Shown piece by piece: positions 1 to 8,226 of a stretch of DNA of 64,000 nucleotides. The DNA lies in NCBI RefSeq assembly GCF_003044445.1, contig NZ_POWX01000008.1, positions 1 through 64,000 on the forward strand, read 5' to 3'. The notes under the pieces were generated by a model. The model was not told the DNA's origin, did no database searches, and saw only the letters and a program-made list of their open reading frames with translations. This DNA is from Neisseria mucosa. Lineage in GTDB: Bacteria; Pseudomonadota; Gammaproteobacteria; Burkholderiales; Neisseriaceae. The position numbers were made by a program, and so were the translations under genes. Every line of letters starts with the position of its first letter. Position 1 is the first letter of the stretch.

Positions 1-183
1 TTATGGGGCGTCCGGGGAGGATTAAGGGGGTATTTGGGTAAAATTAGGCGCAATTAGGGGCGAAAACAGCCGAAAACCTGTGTTTGGGTTCCGGCTGTCG
101 GGGGAAGGGCTTTTTTGCAAAGGTCTCAGACCGTCCTGGCTGTATTCGCGGGTGGTTTTAGCTTAGATTGTTACGAAATAAAT

Positions 184-224
184 ATTTCAGACGACCTCGA
201 AAAAGGATTGAGGTCGTCTGAAAA
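184..224. terminator. Inverted DUS pair, probable terminator
   Basis: Two DUS copies in opposite orientation, TTTCAGACGACCTC and GAGGTCGTCTGAAA, are separated by about 11 bases and would form a strong hairpin. Paired DUS at gene ends commonly serve as terminators in Neisseria. It lies downstream of the last immunity gene of the minus-strand Rhs array. Bases 1-183 hold no gene I can support. Confidence 0.6.
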
Positions 225-290
225 GTAGAACTGCGTGCGTATCGCGCACACCTTACATCGGGATTGGAGGTTTTATGCGGGCTAAGATTT
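211..290 (-). repeat. Intergenic repeat, copy 1 (DUS plus GTGCG palindrome)
   Basis: This stretch aligns with 7495-7580 and, in reverse complement, with 39683-39770. The common order is a DUS, about 10-15 bases, a palindromic GTGCGTACCGCACGCAC-like core, then TCGGGATTGGAGGTTT. This copy is the most diverged in the core. All three copies lie beside Rhs/immunity modules, and none codes for a protein. Confidence 0.5.
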
Positions 291-291
291 G

Positions 292-729
292 CTAAGTTAC
301 TTTATTATTAAGCTGTGTTTTGATGAAATCAAAAATTTTCCTGTCGCTAGTATGATTCAAGTCTAAGAATGATAAATATTGGCAGTTACCATTTGGACAG
401 GGTAAAATTAAGAATTCATAAGAGATATCTTCTATATCTGTTACTGTTAAATTACGAAATTGAAAGTTAGTTGTTACTACATTTAACATTTCGTCATTTT
501 TAATTGATTCCAATTCCAAAAGAGTATCAAATTCATCTTCTAAAATATCAGAGTTCTCCCCAATAAGAACTATCCAGAATAAAGGGTATTGTTTAATTAA
601 TTTAAATAAATCATTATAATTTATTGTTTTCAGATAGTTTTGACTGATTAAAGCCACTACAGGTTTATCTTTTTCTATTTTAATTTTACTTAAATCCGAA
701 TCAAGATTTATATTTATATAATTAATCAT
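292..729 (-). CDS. Putative immunity protein for the orphan Rhs tip
   Basis: The product is a 145-residue, acidic, probably cytosolic protein with no signal peptide or membrane segment. AAGGA lies about 10 bases before its ATG. It starts 25 bases after the stop of the truncated rhs tip at 755, which is the standard place for the cognate immunity gene of a polymorphic toxin. Its base composition is very AT-rich, unlike the GC-rich Rhs core and typical of exchanged toxin/immunity cassettes. I do not recognise the family; the role is inferred from position alone. It would act in the cytosol by binding and blocking the toxin domain encoded just upstream. Confidence 0.6.
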   Translation of the reverse strand: MINYININLDSDLSKIKIEKDKPVVALISQNYLKTINYNDLFKLIKQYPLFWIVLIGENSDILEDEFDTLLELESIKNDEMLNVVTTNFQFRNLTVTDIEDISYEFLILPCPNGNCQYLSFLDLNHTSDRKIFDFIKTQLNNKVT

Positions 730-754
730 TTTAGATAATCCTTTTTAATGTTAG

Positions 755-2643
755 TTAATATTTTTTGTAAATATCATCAATGTTTTTCTGAAATGCTTTA
801 ATTTCTCTTTCTAGGTGTCTTATTCTACTCTCTTGTTGAGCTTTAATCACTTCTTTAGGTAATTTTTCCATTCCTGGTCTGACTGTGGGGTTATTTTTGA
901 ATTCTTCAATTTTCTTTTTATGATTCTTAATTTGTTTTTTGTATGAGCGAATTGATCGTTTATCAGAAATAGAAAGATTTTTATCCTTATCATCATCGTC
1001 ATCAGGTGGCATAGGTGCACCTGCTCCCGCACCCGCTATACTATTATCCGCACGAGTACATTTTCCACATCCTTTTTTACCAGCTTTACTTTGTGCTATG
1101 GCAGGTGGTACGGGTTTGGCAATAGCTTGCGTTTTAGTTTGTGATTGAGACTGTACGGCCTGAATAGCTTTACTGCCAGCATATCCAACTGCTGCTGCTG
1201 AACCTACAAATAAAAGGCCTTTTATAATTGCACCAGCTTCTATTATCAGAGGGATCGCAAAAGCAAAAAGCCCTAGAGGATCAATCCAGTTTTGCACATT
1301 AGAGGCAAAACTGTATAGATTTGTTCCGCCCTCTAACCTAATTGGATCCTGTCTAATAAATCGCCCGCACACCGGCTCATAATACCTGAAGAAGTTGTAA
1401 TGCAGCCCTGTCTCACGGTCGGCATATTGGTTTTGCAGGCGGAACGGTTGGTGCGCCGTTCCCGTTACCTTGGTTTCCTCTTTCAGACGACCCCAGCCGG
1501 TGTAGTTGCCGAACCACAAGAGGTTACCGTCTTTATCGGTCATTTCTCTTGGGATGCCGATCTGGTCGCAGTGGAAGTAGTTTGTTTCTTGTTGGTTTTC
1601 TCCTGCTTCGGTTGTCCAATCGCGGACTTGCGCCAGCGGTTCGTAAGAATCCGGGTCGGCGTAGATATAAGTATACCTGCCATCCAAGTGGATTTCCTGC
1701 AGCAAATGGCTGCCGTCCCAAACGAAGCGGGTTTGGTTTTCGAAGTCGTTCCCGCTTAAATCATGCGGGAATGACGTTTCTGAAACTTCTCCGTCTTTCA
1801 GACGACCTTTGCCTATCCTTCTGCCCAAGGCGTCGTAGGTGTACGCCCAAGTTTCTTTCGTGCCGTCTTTTTTGAAGATTTCGGCCTTAACCAGTTGGTC
1901 GTGCAGGTCGTAGAAATAGTTCTGCACTTCGCCGTCGGCCAGCTCGCGGTGGATCAGGTTGCCGAGCTCGTCGTAGTAATAGGTCGTGCCGTTGTAGGTT
2001 TTCAGGCGGTTGTCGGGGACGGCATTGAGGTCGTCTGAAAGGATATTGTGCGCAGGATCGAAGGCGAACCGTTCGTTACCGGCTTGGGTAATCCTGCCCA
2101 GTCTGTCGTACTCGAAATGCGTCGTTCCCGTCCGCTGGTCGGTGCTGTGGGTCAGGTTGCCGGTGCGGTCGTAGCCGTAGCTGCGTTTGACCGCGGTTTG
2201 GCCATAACCCGTCGCGACTTTGGTTTTGCCTTTGCCGCCTTCGGTCAGGTCCTTGAGGGTGGCGATTTGTTTTTTCAGACGACCTAATGGGTCGAGTTCG
2301 TAACGGCTGGCGAGTTTACCCTGTGTGCGGAAGATTTCGCGGTGCAGCTGATCGCGTTCGATGTCGGTGATGACTTCGTCGTCGAGGCTGATTTGGTGCA
2401 GGTGGCCGCTGCCGTAATACAGGTAGTTGATCTGTCTGCCGTCGGGCAGGACGGTGGCGGTACGGTTGCCGTTGAAGTCGTAGTGGTAGCGGACGGTTTC
2501 GGTAACGGGCAGGTACAGCATATCGTACTGCGCATCACGCCAGTCGGTGTCGGGCAAACCGTTTCGGGCGTTTTCTTCTTTGGACGGCACCTTCCATTGG
2601 TGCTGGGCGATAAGCTGGCCGTTTTCGTTGTAGTCGAAGCAGG
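755..2643 (-). pseudogene. 5'-truncated rhs fragment (orphan C-terminal tip)
   Basis: The frame encodes the last part of an Rhs effector. It has YD repeats, the RHS core with DPIRL in the first DP motif, WIDPLGL at the core end, and then a tip of about 170 residues. The tip begins with a hydrophobic stretch, continues with a Cys/Asp-rich linker, and ends in a Lys/Glu-rich, probably helical domain. The N-terminal PAAR-like part and most YD repeats are missing: similarity to the neighbouring rhs genes stops at about 2643, and an in-frame stop follows at 2681-2683. An internal ATG at 2590 could still give 611 residues, so the tip might be expressed or serve as a recombination donor. Bases 1611 to about 2577 are nearly identical to 4021-4987. 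The toxin family is not recognised. Confidence 0.75.
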
Positions 2644-2663
2644 AACGGAATATGTATAGGGAA

Positions 2664-2691
2664 AGGTTGTCTGAAAATTTTCAGGCGACCT
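2664..2691. terminator. Degenerate inverted DUS at the rhs fragment breakpoint
   Basis: AGGTTGTCTGAAA followed directly by TTTTCAGGCGACCT forms a near-perfect hairpin of two one-base-variant DUS. It sits exactly where rhs homology ends, so it may be both a terminator for the upstream module and the site of the rearrangement that produced the fragment. Confidence 0.5.
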
Positions 2692-2777
2692 TACTGGAAC
2701 ATTGGGTCTCAACCCACCATAGGACGACTATTTGAATTCCTGTTTAATCAGAATTAATATTAAACGTCTAATCAAAT

Positions 2778-3227
2778 TTATTTATCAAATGCAGTTGGAT
2801 CAAAAACAGAGATATATTTTATATTCATTTTGATAGCTTCTTCGAACGGAGGATCATCTTCAGAAACTTCCAGTGCAATTCCTTCAATAATTTTTGAAAA
2901 AAAAGCTTCTTCACATTCATCATAATAGAAACCTAAATTAGAATTTAAGATATCATTAATAGGCATTCCTATTTTAATAGTTCTAAATTTGCCTTGATAT
3001 CCTTCTAATGCAGAAATTTTATAAATTTCTCCTGAAGTAATATCTACGTTAATTTCAATTGGTATATCAGTAAATATATATCTGCATGAATAAATATTAG
3101 TTTGAAAAAATTTTAATTTTCCATTTAAATTATATTCATTAATGATACTAGAGTAATTTTTAATATTGTCTTTTAATCTGATTCCCCCTAAACTCTTCGC
3201 GGGGATAATTTCATCATAAATATTCAT
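2778..3227 (-). CDS. Putative immunity protein for Rhs effector 1
   Basis: The product is a 149-residue acidic, cytosolic protein without signal or membrane segments. I chose the ATG at 3227, which has AAAGG seven bases upstream; a TTG two codons earlier lacks this spacing. It begins 15 bases after the stop of the full-length rhs gene at 3243, the usual immunity position, and is much more AT-rich than the rhs core. The sequence contains short beta-strand-like segments and an acidic patch (SEDDPPFEEA) near its end. I recognise no named immunity family. The function as antitoxin for the Rhs1 tip is inferred from position. Confidence 0.65.
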   Translation of the reverse strand: MNIYDEIIPAKSLGGIRLKDNIKNYSSIINEYNLNGKLKFFQTNIYSCRYIFTDIPIEINVDITSGEIYKISALEGYQGKFRTIKIGMPINDILNSNLGFYYDECEEAFFSKIIEGIALEVSEDDPPFEEAIKMNIKYISVFDPTAFDK

Positions 3228-3242
3228 TATCAACCTTTCATA

Positions 3243-6200
3243 TTATTCTGCAGGAAATCTTTGCGTTCCACCTTTACCAGAAGATACTTTCCAATAAGGT
3301 GCTCCCTCATAATGTCTAGGGCTCCCTGGGTGGTATTGAATGTAACGATCAGTAAATTCATTACCCCGTGAGTTTAATTCTCTTAATGTAAATCCTTTAT
3401 TGTCTCCACGAGTTTTACGCATTACGTCTTGCTTCCATCCTTTTGGAGTGCCTCCAATTTCTTTTAAAAATGTTTCTGGAGTATGCCCTTTTAAAATATT
3501 AGGATTTTCCATTACCTCATCAATATTTTTAATTGGTCCCTTACCTTTTTTTAGTGTTTTTTTGGCTTTTTCACCGCATTTTCCAATGCACTGCTTAACA
3601 GCTTTTCCTCCTTTTGCAATGAGTTTACCTATTCCTAAAATAATAATTCCACCAATACGAATTACTAGTCCCCAAAATAATCCATACGGATCAATCCATC
3701 CCTGTGCATTGGGTGTTGATCCATATAAATTATCTCCCCCGCCTAGTCCAATTGGATCCTGATTGATGAATCTTCCGCAGTCAGGCTCATAATACCTGAA
3801 GAAGTTGTAATGCAGCCCAGTTTCAAGGTCGCAATACTGGTTCTGCAATCGGAAGGGTTGGTGCGCCGTTTCCGTTACGTTCGTTTCGCTCTTCAGTTTA
3901 CCCCAACCGTAATAATCCCCAAACCAAACCAGATTACCTTCGCTATTGGTCATCTCTCTCGGGATGCCGATTTGGTCGCAGTGGAAGTAGTTGATTTCCT
4001 GTTTGCTTTCGCCGTCTTCGGTTGTCCAATCGCGGACTTGCGCCAGCGGTTCGTAAGAATCCGGGTCGGCGTAGATATAAGTATACCTGCCATCCAAGTG
4101 GATTTCCTGCAGCAAATGGCTGCCGTCCCAAACGAAGCGGGTTTGGTTTTCGAAGTCGTTCCCGCTTAAATCATGCGGGAATGACGTTTCTGAAACTTCT
4201 CCGTCTTTCAGACGACCTTTGCCTATCCTTCTGCCCAAGGCGTCGTAGGTGTACGCCCAAGTTTCTTTCGTGCCGTCTTTTTTGAAGATTTCGGCCTTAA
4301 CCAGTTGGTCGTGCAGGTCGTAGAAATAGTTCTGCACTTCGCCGTCGGCCAGCTCGCGGTGGATCAGGTTGCCGAGCTCGTCGTAGTAATAGGTCGTGCC
4401 GTTGTAGGTTTTCAGGCGGTTGTCGGGGACGGCATTGAGGTCGTCTGAAAGGATATTGTGCGCAGGATCGAAGGCGAACCGTTCGTTACCGGCTTGGGTA
4501 ATCCTGCCCAGTCTGTCGTACTCGAAATGCGTCGTTCCCGTCCGCTGGTCGGTACTGTGGGTCAGGTTGCCGGTGCGGTCGTAGCCGTAGCTGCGTTTGA
4601 CGGCGGTTTGGCCATAGCCCGCCGCTACTTTGGTTTTGCCTTTGCCGCCTTCTGTCAATTCGTTGAGGGTGGCGATTTGTTTTTTCAGACGACCTAAGGG
4701 GTCGAGTTCGTAACGGCTGGCGAGTTTACCCTGTGTGCGGTAGATTTCGCGGTGCAGCTGATCGCGTTCGATGTCGGTGATGACTTCGTCGTCGAGGCTG
4801 ATTTGGTGCAGGTGGCCGCTGCCGTAATACAGATAGTTGATCTGTCTGCCGTCGGGCAGGACGGTGGCGGTACGGTTGCCGTTGAAGTCGTAGTGGTAGC
4901 GGACGGTTTCGGTAACGGGCAGGTACAACATGTCGTACTGCGCATCGCGCCAGTCGGTTTCGGGCAAACCGTTTCGGGCGTTCTCTTCTTTGCTCGGCAC
5001 CTTCCATTGGTGCCGGGCGATGAGTTGGTTGTTTTCGTTATAGTCGAAGCAGGTGATGCTGTGGCGGTTGGCGGCGCGGACGAGGTTGCCGTTCGGGTCG
5101 TATCGGTAAGCGGTTTCCTGAACTTGGTCGTTATCTCGGGCAAGGGTGTGGATTAAGCGTCCCAATATATCGCGTTTGAACTCGGTAACCCGCAGCGGGT
5201 TTTGGCGGTCGAGGTCGTCTGAAAGCGGGACAGCGTCTTTTTTGGGGATAGGTTGTCCGCCCAGCTGCGCCATCAGTTTGGCGGCGAGGGAGGCGTCGTC
5301 GCCAAACTCGCGCTGCTCGACCAGTTCGTTGCCGGCGTTGTAGCGGTAGCCGGTCAGCTTATGGTCGAAACCGCTTTCGGCAATCAGGCGGTCGAGGACG
5401 TCGTACGCAAAGCGGTAGCGCGCACCGTTTTCATTGGTGAGGCCGACCAGGCGGCGGGCTTTGTCGTAATGGTAGCCGAAGGTATGCCCCAGCGCATTGG
5501 TGCGTCGGGTCGGCAGACCGTCTTGGCCGTATTCGTAGGAAGTGGTATGGCCTTCGCCGTCGGTATGGGTTTTCAGACGACCTGCGGCATCGTAGCCGAA
5601 GGTTTCTTTGCTGCCGTCGGGATAGAGGGCGAGGGTGAGGTTTTGGTCGGCGTCGTAATGGTATTCGGTGTGCTGTCCCAGCGCGTCGGTAATCCGCGCC
5701 AGCTGTCCTTCGGGGGTGTAGGCCAGACGGGTTTCGTAACCGGAGCAGTCGGTAATGAGGTCGGGCTGGCGGTTTTCATTATAGTGATAGGCGGTGCTGC
5801 TGCCGTTCGGATCGGTTACCGACAGCAGCAGACCGTTGTCGGCGTATTCGAAACGGGTGGTATGTTTCAGCGGGTCGGTATGGGTCAGCAGGTTGCCCGC
5901 TTCGTCGTAGGTATAACCGTCATAACGGCCTTCCGCATCGCTTTTACGGATCAGACGGTAGCAGTCGTCATAGTCGAAATGCAGGATGGCGCCGTCGGGG
6001 CGGACGATGGTTTCAACCTGTCCCTCGTTGCTGTACTGATAGCGGGTAACGCGCCCCATCGCATCGGTATGGCTGAGCAGACGGCCCAAACCGTCGCGTT
6101 CCATCAATACGGCGCTGCCGTCGGCAAACACCCGTTTGGTCAACTCGTTGTTGTAATCGTAATGATATTGCTCGGTACGGCCCAACACGTCGGTGACTTC

Positions 6201-7469
6201 GGTATAACCGTCGTGATAGGTAAAGCGCCATTCCTCGCCCAAGGAAGTCCGGTTACGCAACACCTTGCCGGTCGGGGTGTAATGGTCGTATTCGTATTCC
6301 GATACCAATCCTGCCGCATCCGTGTGCGACACCATCAGATTGTTTTTATAGCCGAAACTGCGTTTGACCTTGCCGTCGCGGCCGATAACGCGCAGTAGGT
6401 CGCCGCTGCTGTTGTATTCGTAGCGGACCAGCGGACGGCCGACCCGGACCGCTTCGCCGAAGACCGGCAAACCCTCCAACAGCGACACCGACAGCAGCCG
6501 CATTTTAGGCGACTGCCCGTCCGCCACATTGCCGAAGTTCAGCGAGAACACCCGGCCGTTGCCGTCGATGACATATTGCGGCAGACCGGTCAGCGGATGA
6601 TAGACGAAACGCTGATGGTTGCCGTTGGCGTCTTCTACCGCCACCAGCGGGAAGAGGGTGGAGTCTTCGTCCGAACCGTCTTCCGCCACCACCAAAGGCG
6701 CAAAACGCAGCGCTATCGAACCGTCCAGCGAAGCAATGACATAATGCCCGTCCGGATTCTTACTGAACCAAATCTGTTCGCTTTCGAACAATACCGGTTC
6801 TTCATCATCTTCATCGACTTCCGGCAGCGGGAACAAACGCCCCTGATCGTCGATATAGGCCAATCCCGCCGCATCGCGGATAATGCGTTGGCAACCCGGC
6901 ACGCTCCAGCCCTCGCCGAGCCAACCGGTACCGTCTTGGTCGGAATAATAGCTGCGGCTCCAAACCAGCGGCAGGATGCCTTCAAAAGCAAAGTCGGTTT
7001 CATTCTCCAAAAACTTCAGCCCGTGTATCGGATTCACCGGGCGGCCGGCAGCGGCGGCGGCTTTGCAGGAAATACAGGGTTTGGGCGGCAGTTTCTTCTT
7101 GAACTTGTTGTTCATGTGGAACATATCGCCGGCGCGAATAATGTAGCGCTTGCGGATTTTAACCGAAGAGGAGTGCATCATCGGCCAGGCGGGTTTGGTG
7201 GCGGTACGCGACAACACCCCTTTGCGGCCGGGCACGGCGGGTTCGTCGCCGGTGGTGCGGTTGGTTTTACTGGCATTGAAGACGAAGGCAGGCTTGCGGT
7301 TGAGGCGGACGTCTGTGGCGACGGTTTGGGCACCACCCAAGTCGGCAAAGAGGGGGAAGGGGATGGGCGGTGCGACCGGTGGAGCAGGAGGGGGCGGCCA
7401 GCAGAAATCGGGGACGGTAAAGACGACCCTGAAGTCACTGCTTTTACGGGCGATTTTATTGAATGCCAT
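3243..7469 (-). CDS. T6SS Rhs effector 1 with DUF4150 PAAR-like N-terminus
   Basis: This 1408-residue polymorphic toxin is probably carried on the VgrG spike and injected into rival cells. Residues 1-120 form a DUF4150 (PAAR-like) domain with a Pro-rich FCWPPPPAPPVAPP segment. A DUF6531-type region follows, then many YD repeats that form the Rhs cocoon, and a core end with QDPIGL and WIDPYGL, the self-cleavage region of Rhs proteins. The tip of about 130 residues opens with a hydrophobic stretch and ends with HTPETFLKEIGGTPKGW, R-x-I-x-Y-HPG and PYWKVSSG. This resembles predicted RNase-type polymorphic toxin tips, but I cannot name the family. I chose the ATG at 7469 because AGGAG lies about 10 bases upstream and the protein then matches Rhs2. 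The upstream in-frame ATG at 7535 has no such site. Confidence 0.9.
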   Translation of the reverse strand: MAFNKIARKSSDFRVVFTVPDFCWPPPPAPPVAPPIPFPLFADLGGAQTVATDVRLNRKPAFVFNASKTNRTTGDEPAVPGRKGVLSRTATKPAWPMMHSSSVKIRKRYIIRAGDMFHMNNKFKKKLPPKPCISCKAAAAAGRPVNPIHGLKFLENETDFAFEGILPLVWSRSYYSDQDGTGWLGEGWSVPGCQRIIRDAAGLAYIDDQGRLFPLPEVDEDDEEPVLFESEQIWFSKNPDGHYVIASLDGSIALRFAPLVVAEDGSDEDSTLFPLVAVEDANGNHQRFVYHPLTGLPQYVIDGNGRVFSLNFGNVADGQSPKMRLLSVSLLEGLPVFGEAVRVGRPLVRYEYNSSGDLLRVIGRDGKVKRSFGYKNNLMVSHTDAAGLVSEYEYDHYTPTGKVLRNRTSLGEEWRFTYHDGYTEVTDVLGRTEQYHYDYNNELTKRVFADGSAVLMERDGLGRLLSHTDAMGRVTRYQYSNEGQVETIVRPDGAILHFDYDDCYRLIRKSDAEGRYDGYTYDEAGNLLTHTDPLKHTTRFEYADNGLLLSVTDPNGSSTAYHYNENRQPDLITDCSGYETRLAYTPEGQLARITDALGQHTEYHYDADQNLTLALYPDGSKETFGYDAAGRLKTHTDGEGHTTSYEYGQDGLPTRRTNALGHTFGYHYDKARRLVGLTNENGARYRFAYDVLDRLIAESGFDHKLTGYRYNAGNELVEQREFGDDASLAAKLMAQLGGQPIPKKDAVPLSDDLDRQNPLRVTEFKRDILGRLIHTLARDNDQVQETAYRYDPNGNLVRAANRHSITCFDYNENNQLIARHQWKVPSKEENARNGLPETDWRDAQYDMLYLPVTETVRYHYDFNGNRTATVLPDGRQINYLYYGSGHLHQISLDDEVITDIERDQLHREIYRTQGKLASRYELDPLGRLKKQIATLNELTEGGKGKTKVAAGYGQTAVKRSYGYDRTGNLTHSTDQRTGTTHFEYDRLGRITQAGNERFAFDPAHNILSDDLNAVPDNRLKTYNGTTYYYDELGNLIHRELADGEVQNYFYDLHDQLVKAEIFKKDGTKETWAYTYDALGRRIGKGRLKDGEVSETSFPHDLSGNDFENQTRFVWDGSHLLQEIHLDGRYTYIYADPDSYEPLAQVRDWTTEDGESKQEINYFHCDQIGIPREMTNSEGNLVWFGDYYGWGKLKSETNVTETAHQPFRLQNQYCDLETGLHYNFFRYYEPDCGRFINQDPIGLGGGDNLYGSTPNAQGWIDPYGLFWGLVIRIGGIIILGIGKLIAKGGKAVKQCIGKCGEKAKKTLKKGKGPIKNIDEVMENPNILKGHTPETFLKEIGGTPKGWKQDVMRKTRGDNKGFTLRELNSRGNEFTDRYIQYHPGSPRHYEGAPYWKVSSGKGGTQRFPAE

Positions 7470-7490
7470 GGCGGCTTGCTCCTGTTGGGG
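4555..7490. repeat. Long near-identical repeat, copy A (rhs 5' part)
   Basis: This segment, covering the promoter-proximal two thirds of rhs1, matches 9488-12422 at a constant offset of 4933 bases. The encoded proteins are identical from the start Met through to STDQRTGTTHFEYD. The match ends upstream of the start codon, where copy B has one G fewer. The identity suggests recent duplication or ongoing gene conversion. Confidence 0.85.
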
Positions 7491-7494
7491 ATGG

Positions 7495-7580
7495 GGTCGT
7501 CTGAAAAGCGGAACCCGTGTGTGTGCGTACCGCACGCACCCTACGTCGGGATTGGAGGTTTCATGGGGACTACGGCTTCC
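7495..7580 (-). repeat. Intergenic repeat, copy 2 (DUS plus GTGCG palindrome)
   Basis: It starts with a DUS (GGTCGTCTGAAAAG), then GTGTGCGTACCGCACGCAC, a near-palindrome, then CTACGTCGGGATTGGAGG and ACTACGGCTTCC. It shares this order with 211-290 and with the inverted copy at 39683-39770. It lies just upstream of rhs1. The remaining bases to 7781 are AT-rich and hold nothing I can support. Confidence 0.55.
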
Positions 7581-7781
7581 TTATATTCTAAAAAGCATCA
7601 AAACTTGTAATTACATCATTGGCTATACTATTTTTTCTGATATTTAGAAGAGGTTCTTCATTTTAAGAATGGTATTGAGTATAAAATTTTAATAACTCTT
7701 GTTATCGAAAGGAGCACAATCTTATATCTTAAATGAAATTATGAAAATTGTTTTGTACATGGGGTTTATTAAAGATATTGC

Positions 7782-8174
7782 TTATTTGCGTTTTTTCCTT
7801 TTGAAATTGTTTAACAGTTTTACTATCATCTCTTTATTTTCACTCGATGAGTTAGTTGCAACTCTAACGGCATTTTCTCCAAATTCATTTTGTATATTTT
7901 TATCAGATCCATTGTCAAGGAGTAATCTTACCATTTCTATATTTCCAAACATGCATGCATAATGTAGTGGTGTATATCCTAAGTCACCCTTAAGATCGAT
8001 CAATGCTCCATTTTGAAGAAATATAAGAGCATCATTTAAAGAATTATTTCTGGCTGCAATATGTAAAACTGTATCATCCATGCCTCCTACTTGATTGATA
8101 TCTTCAATAGCATCACCCAAAAAATCAGGATGCGTTTCATATTTTTTTAAAATATTTGTTAGTTCTTTTTTCAT
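7782..8174 (-). CDS. Ankyrin-repeat immunity protein for Rhs effector 2
   Basis: The 130-residue protein has about two to three ankyrin repeats: the signatures DTVLHIAARNNS, GYTPLHYACMFGN and NEFGENAVRVAT are spaced about 33 residues apart. Ankyrin proteins are frequent partners of polymorphic toxins and act by binding the toxin domain. No signal peptide is present, so it is cytosolic. It begins about 50 bases after the rhs2 stop at 8227 and is AT-rich. I chose the ATG at 8174, since the upstream GTG at 8183 has no ribosome site. The ATG site itself is weak (TAGGTG). The family call is direct; its role as the immunity gene of Rhs2 is inferred from position. Confidence 0.75.
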   Translation of the reverse strand: MKKELTNILKKYETHPDFLGDAIEDINQVGGMDDTVLHIAARNNSLNDALIFLQNGALIDLKGDLGYTPLHYACMFGNIEMVRLLLDNGSDKNIQNEFGENAVRVATNSSSENKEMIVKLLNNFKRKKRK

Positions 8175-8226
8175 TAATAACACCTATAACTTTAATCATG
8201 AATTTATAAATTGAATATTCTAGATT

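Noticed and set aside
5253..6398. Long plus-strand reading frame (381 codons), also at 10186-11331
   Set aside because: It lies antisense to the rhs cores, repeats exactly with them, and consists of Val/Gly/Ala-rich text expected from reading YD-repeat DNA backwards.
7495..7580. Insertion sequence
   Set aside because: The repeat has no transposase, no clear terminal inverted repeats and no visible target duplication; kept only as an intergenic repeat.
6576..7610. Plus-strand frames opposite the DUF4150 ends of rhs1 and rhs2
   Set aside because: Shadows of a GC-rich gene on the other strand; no ribosome site and no recognisable protein.
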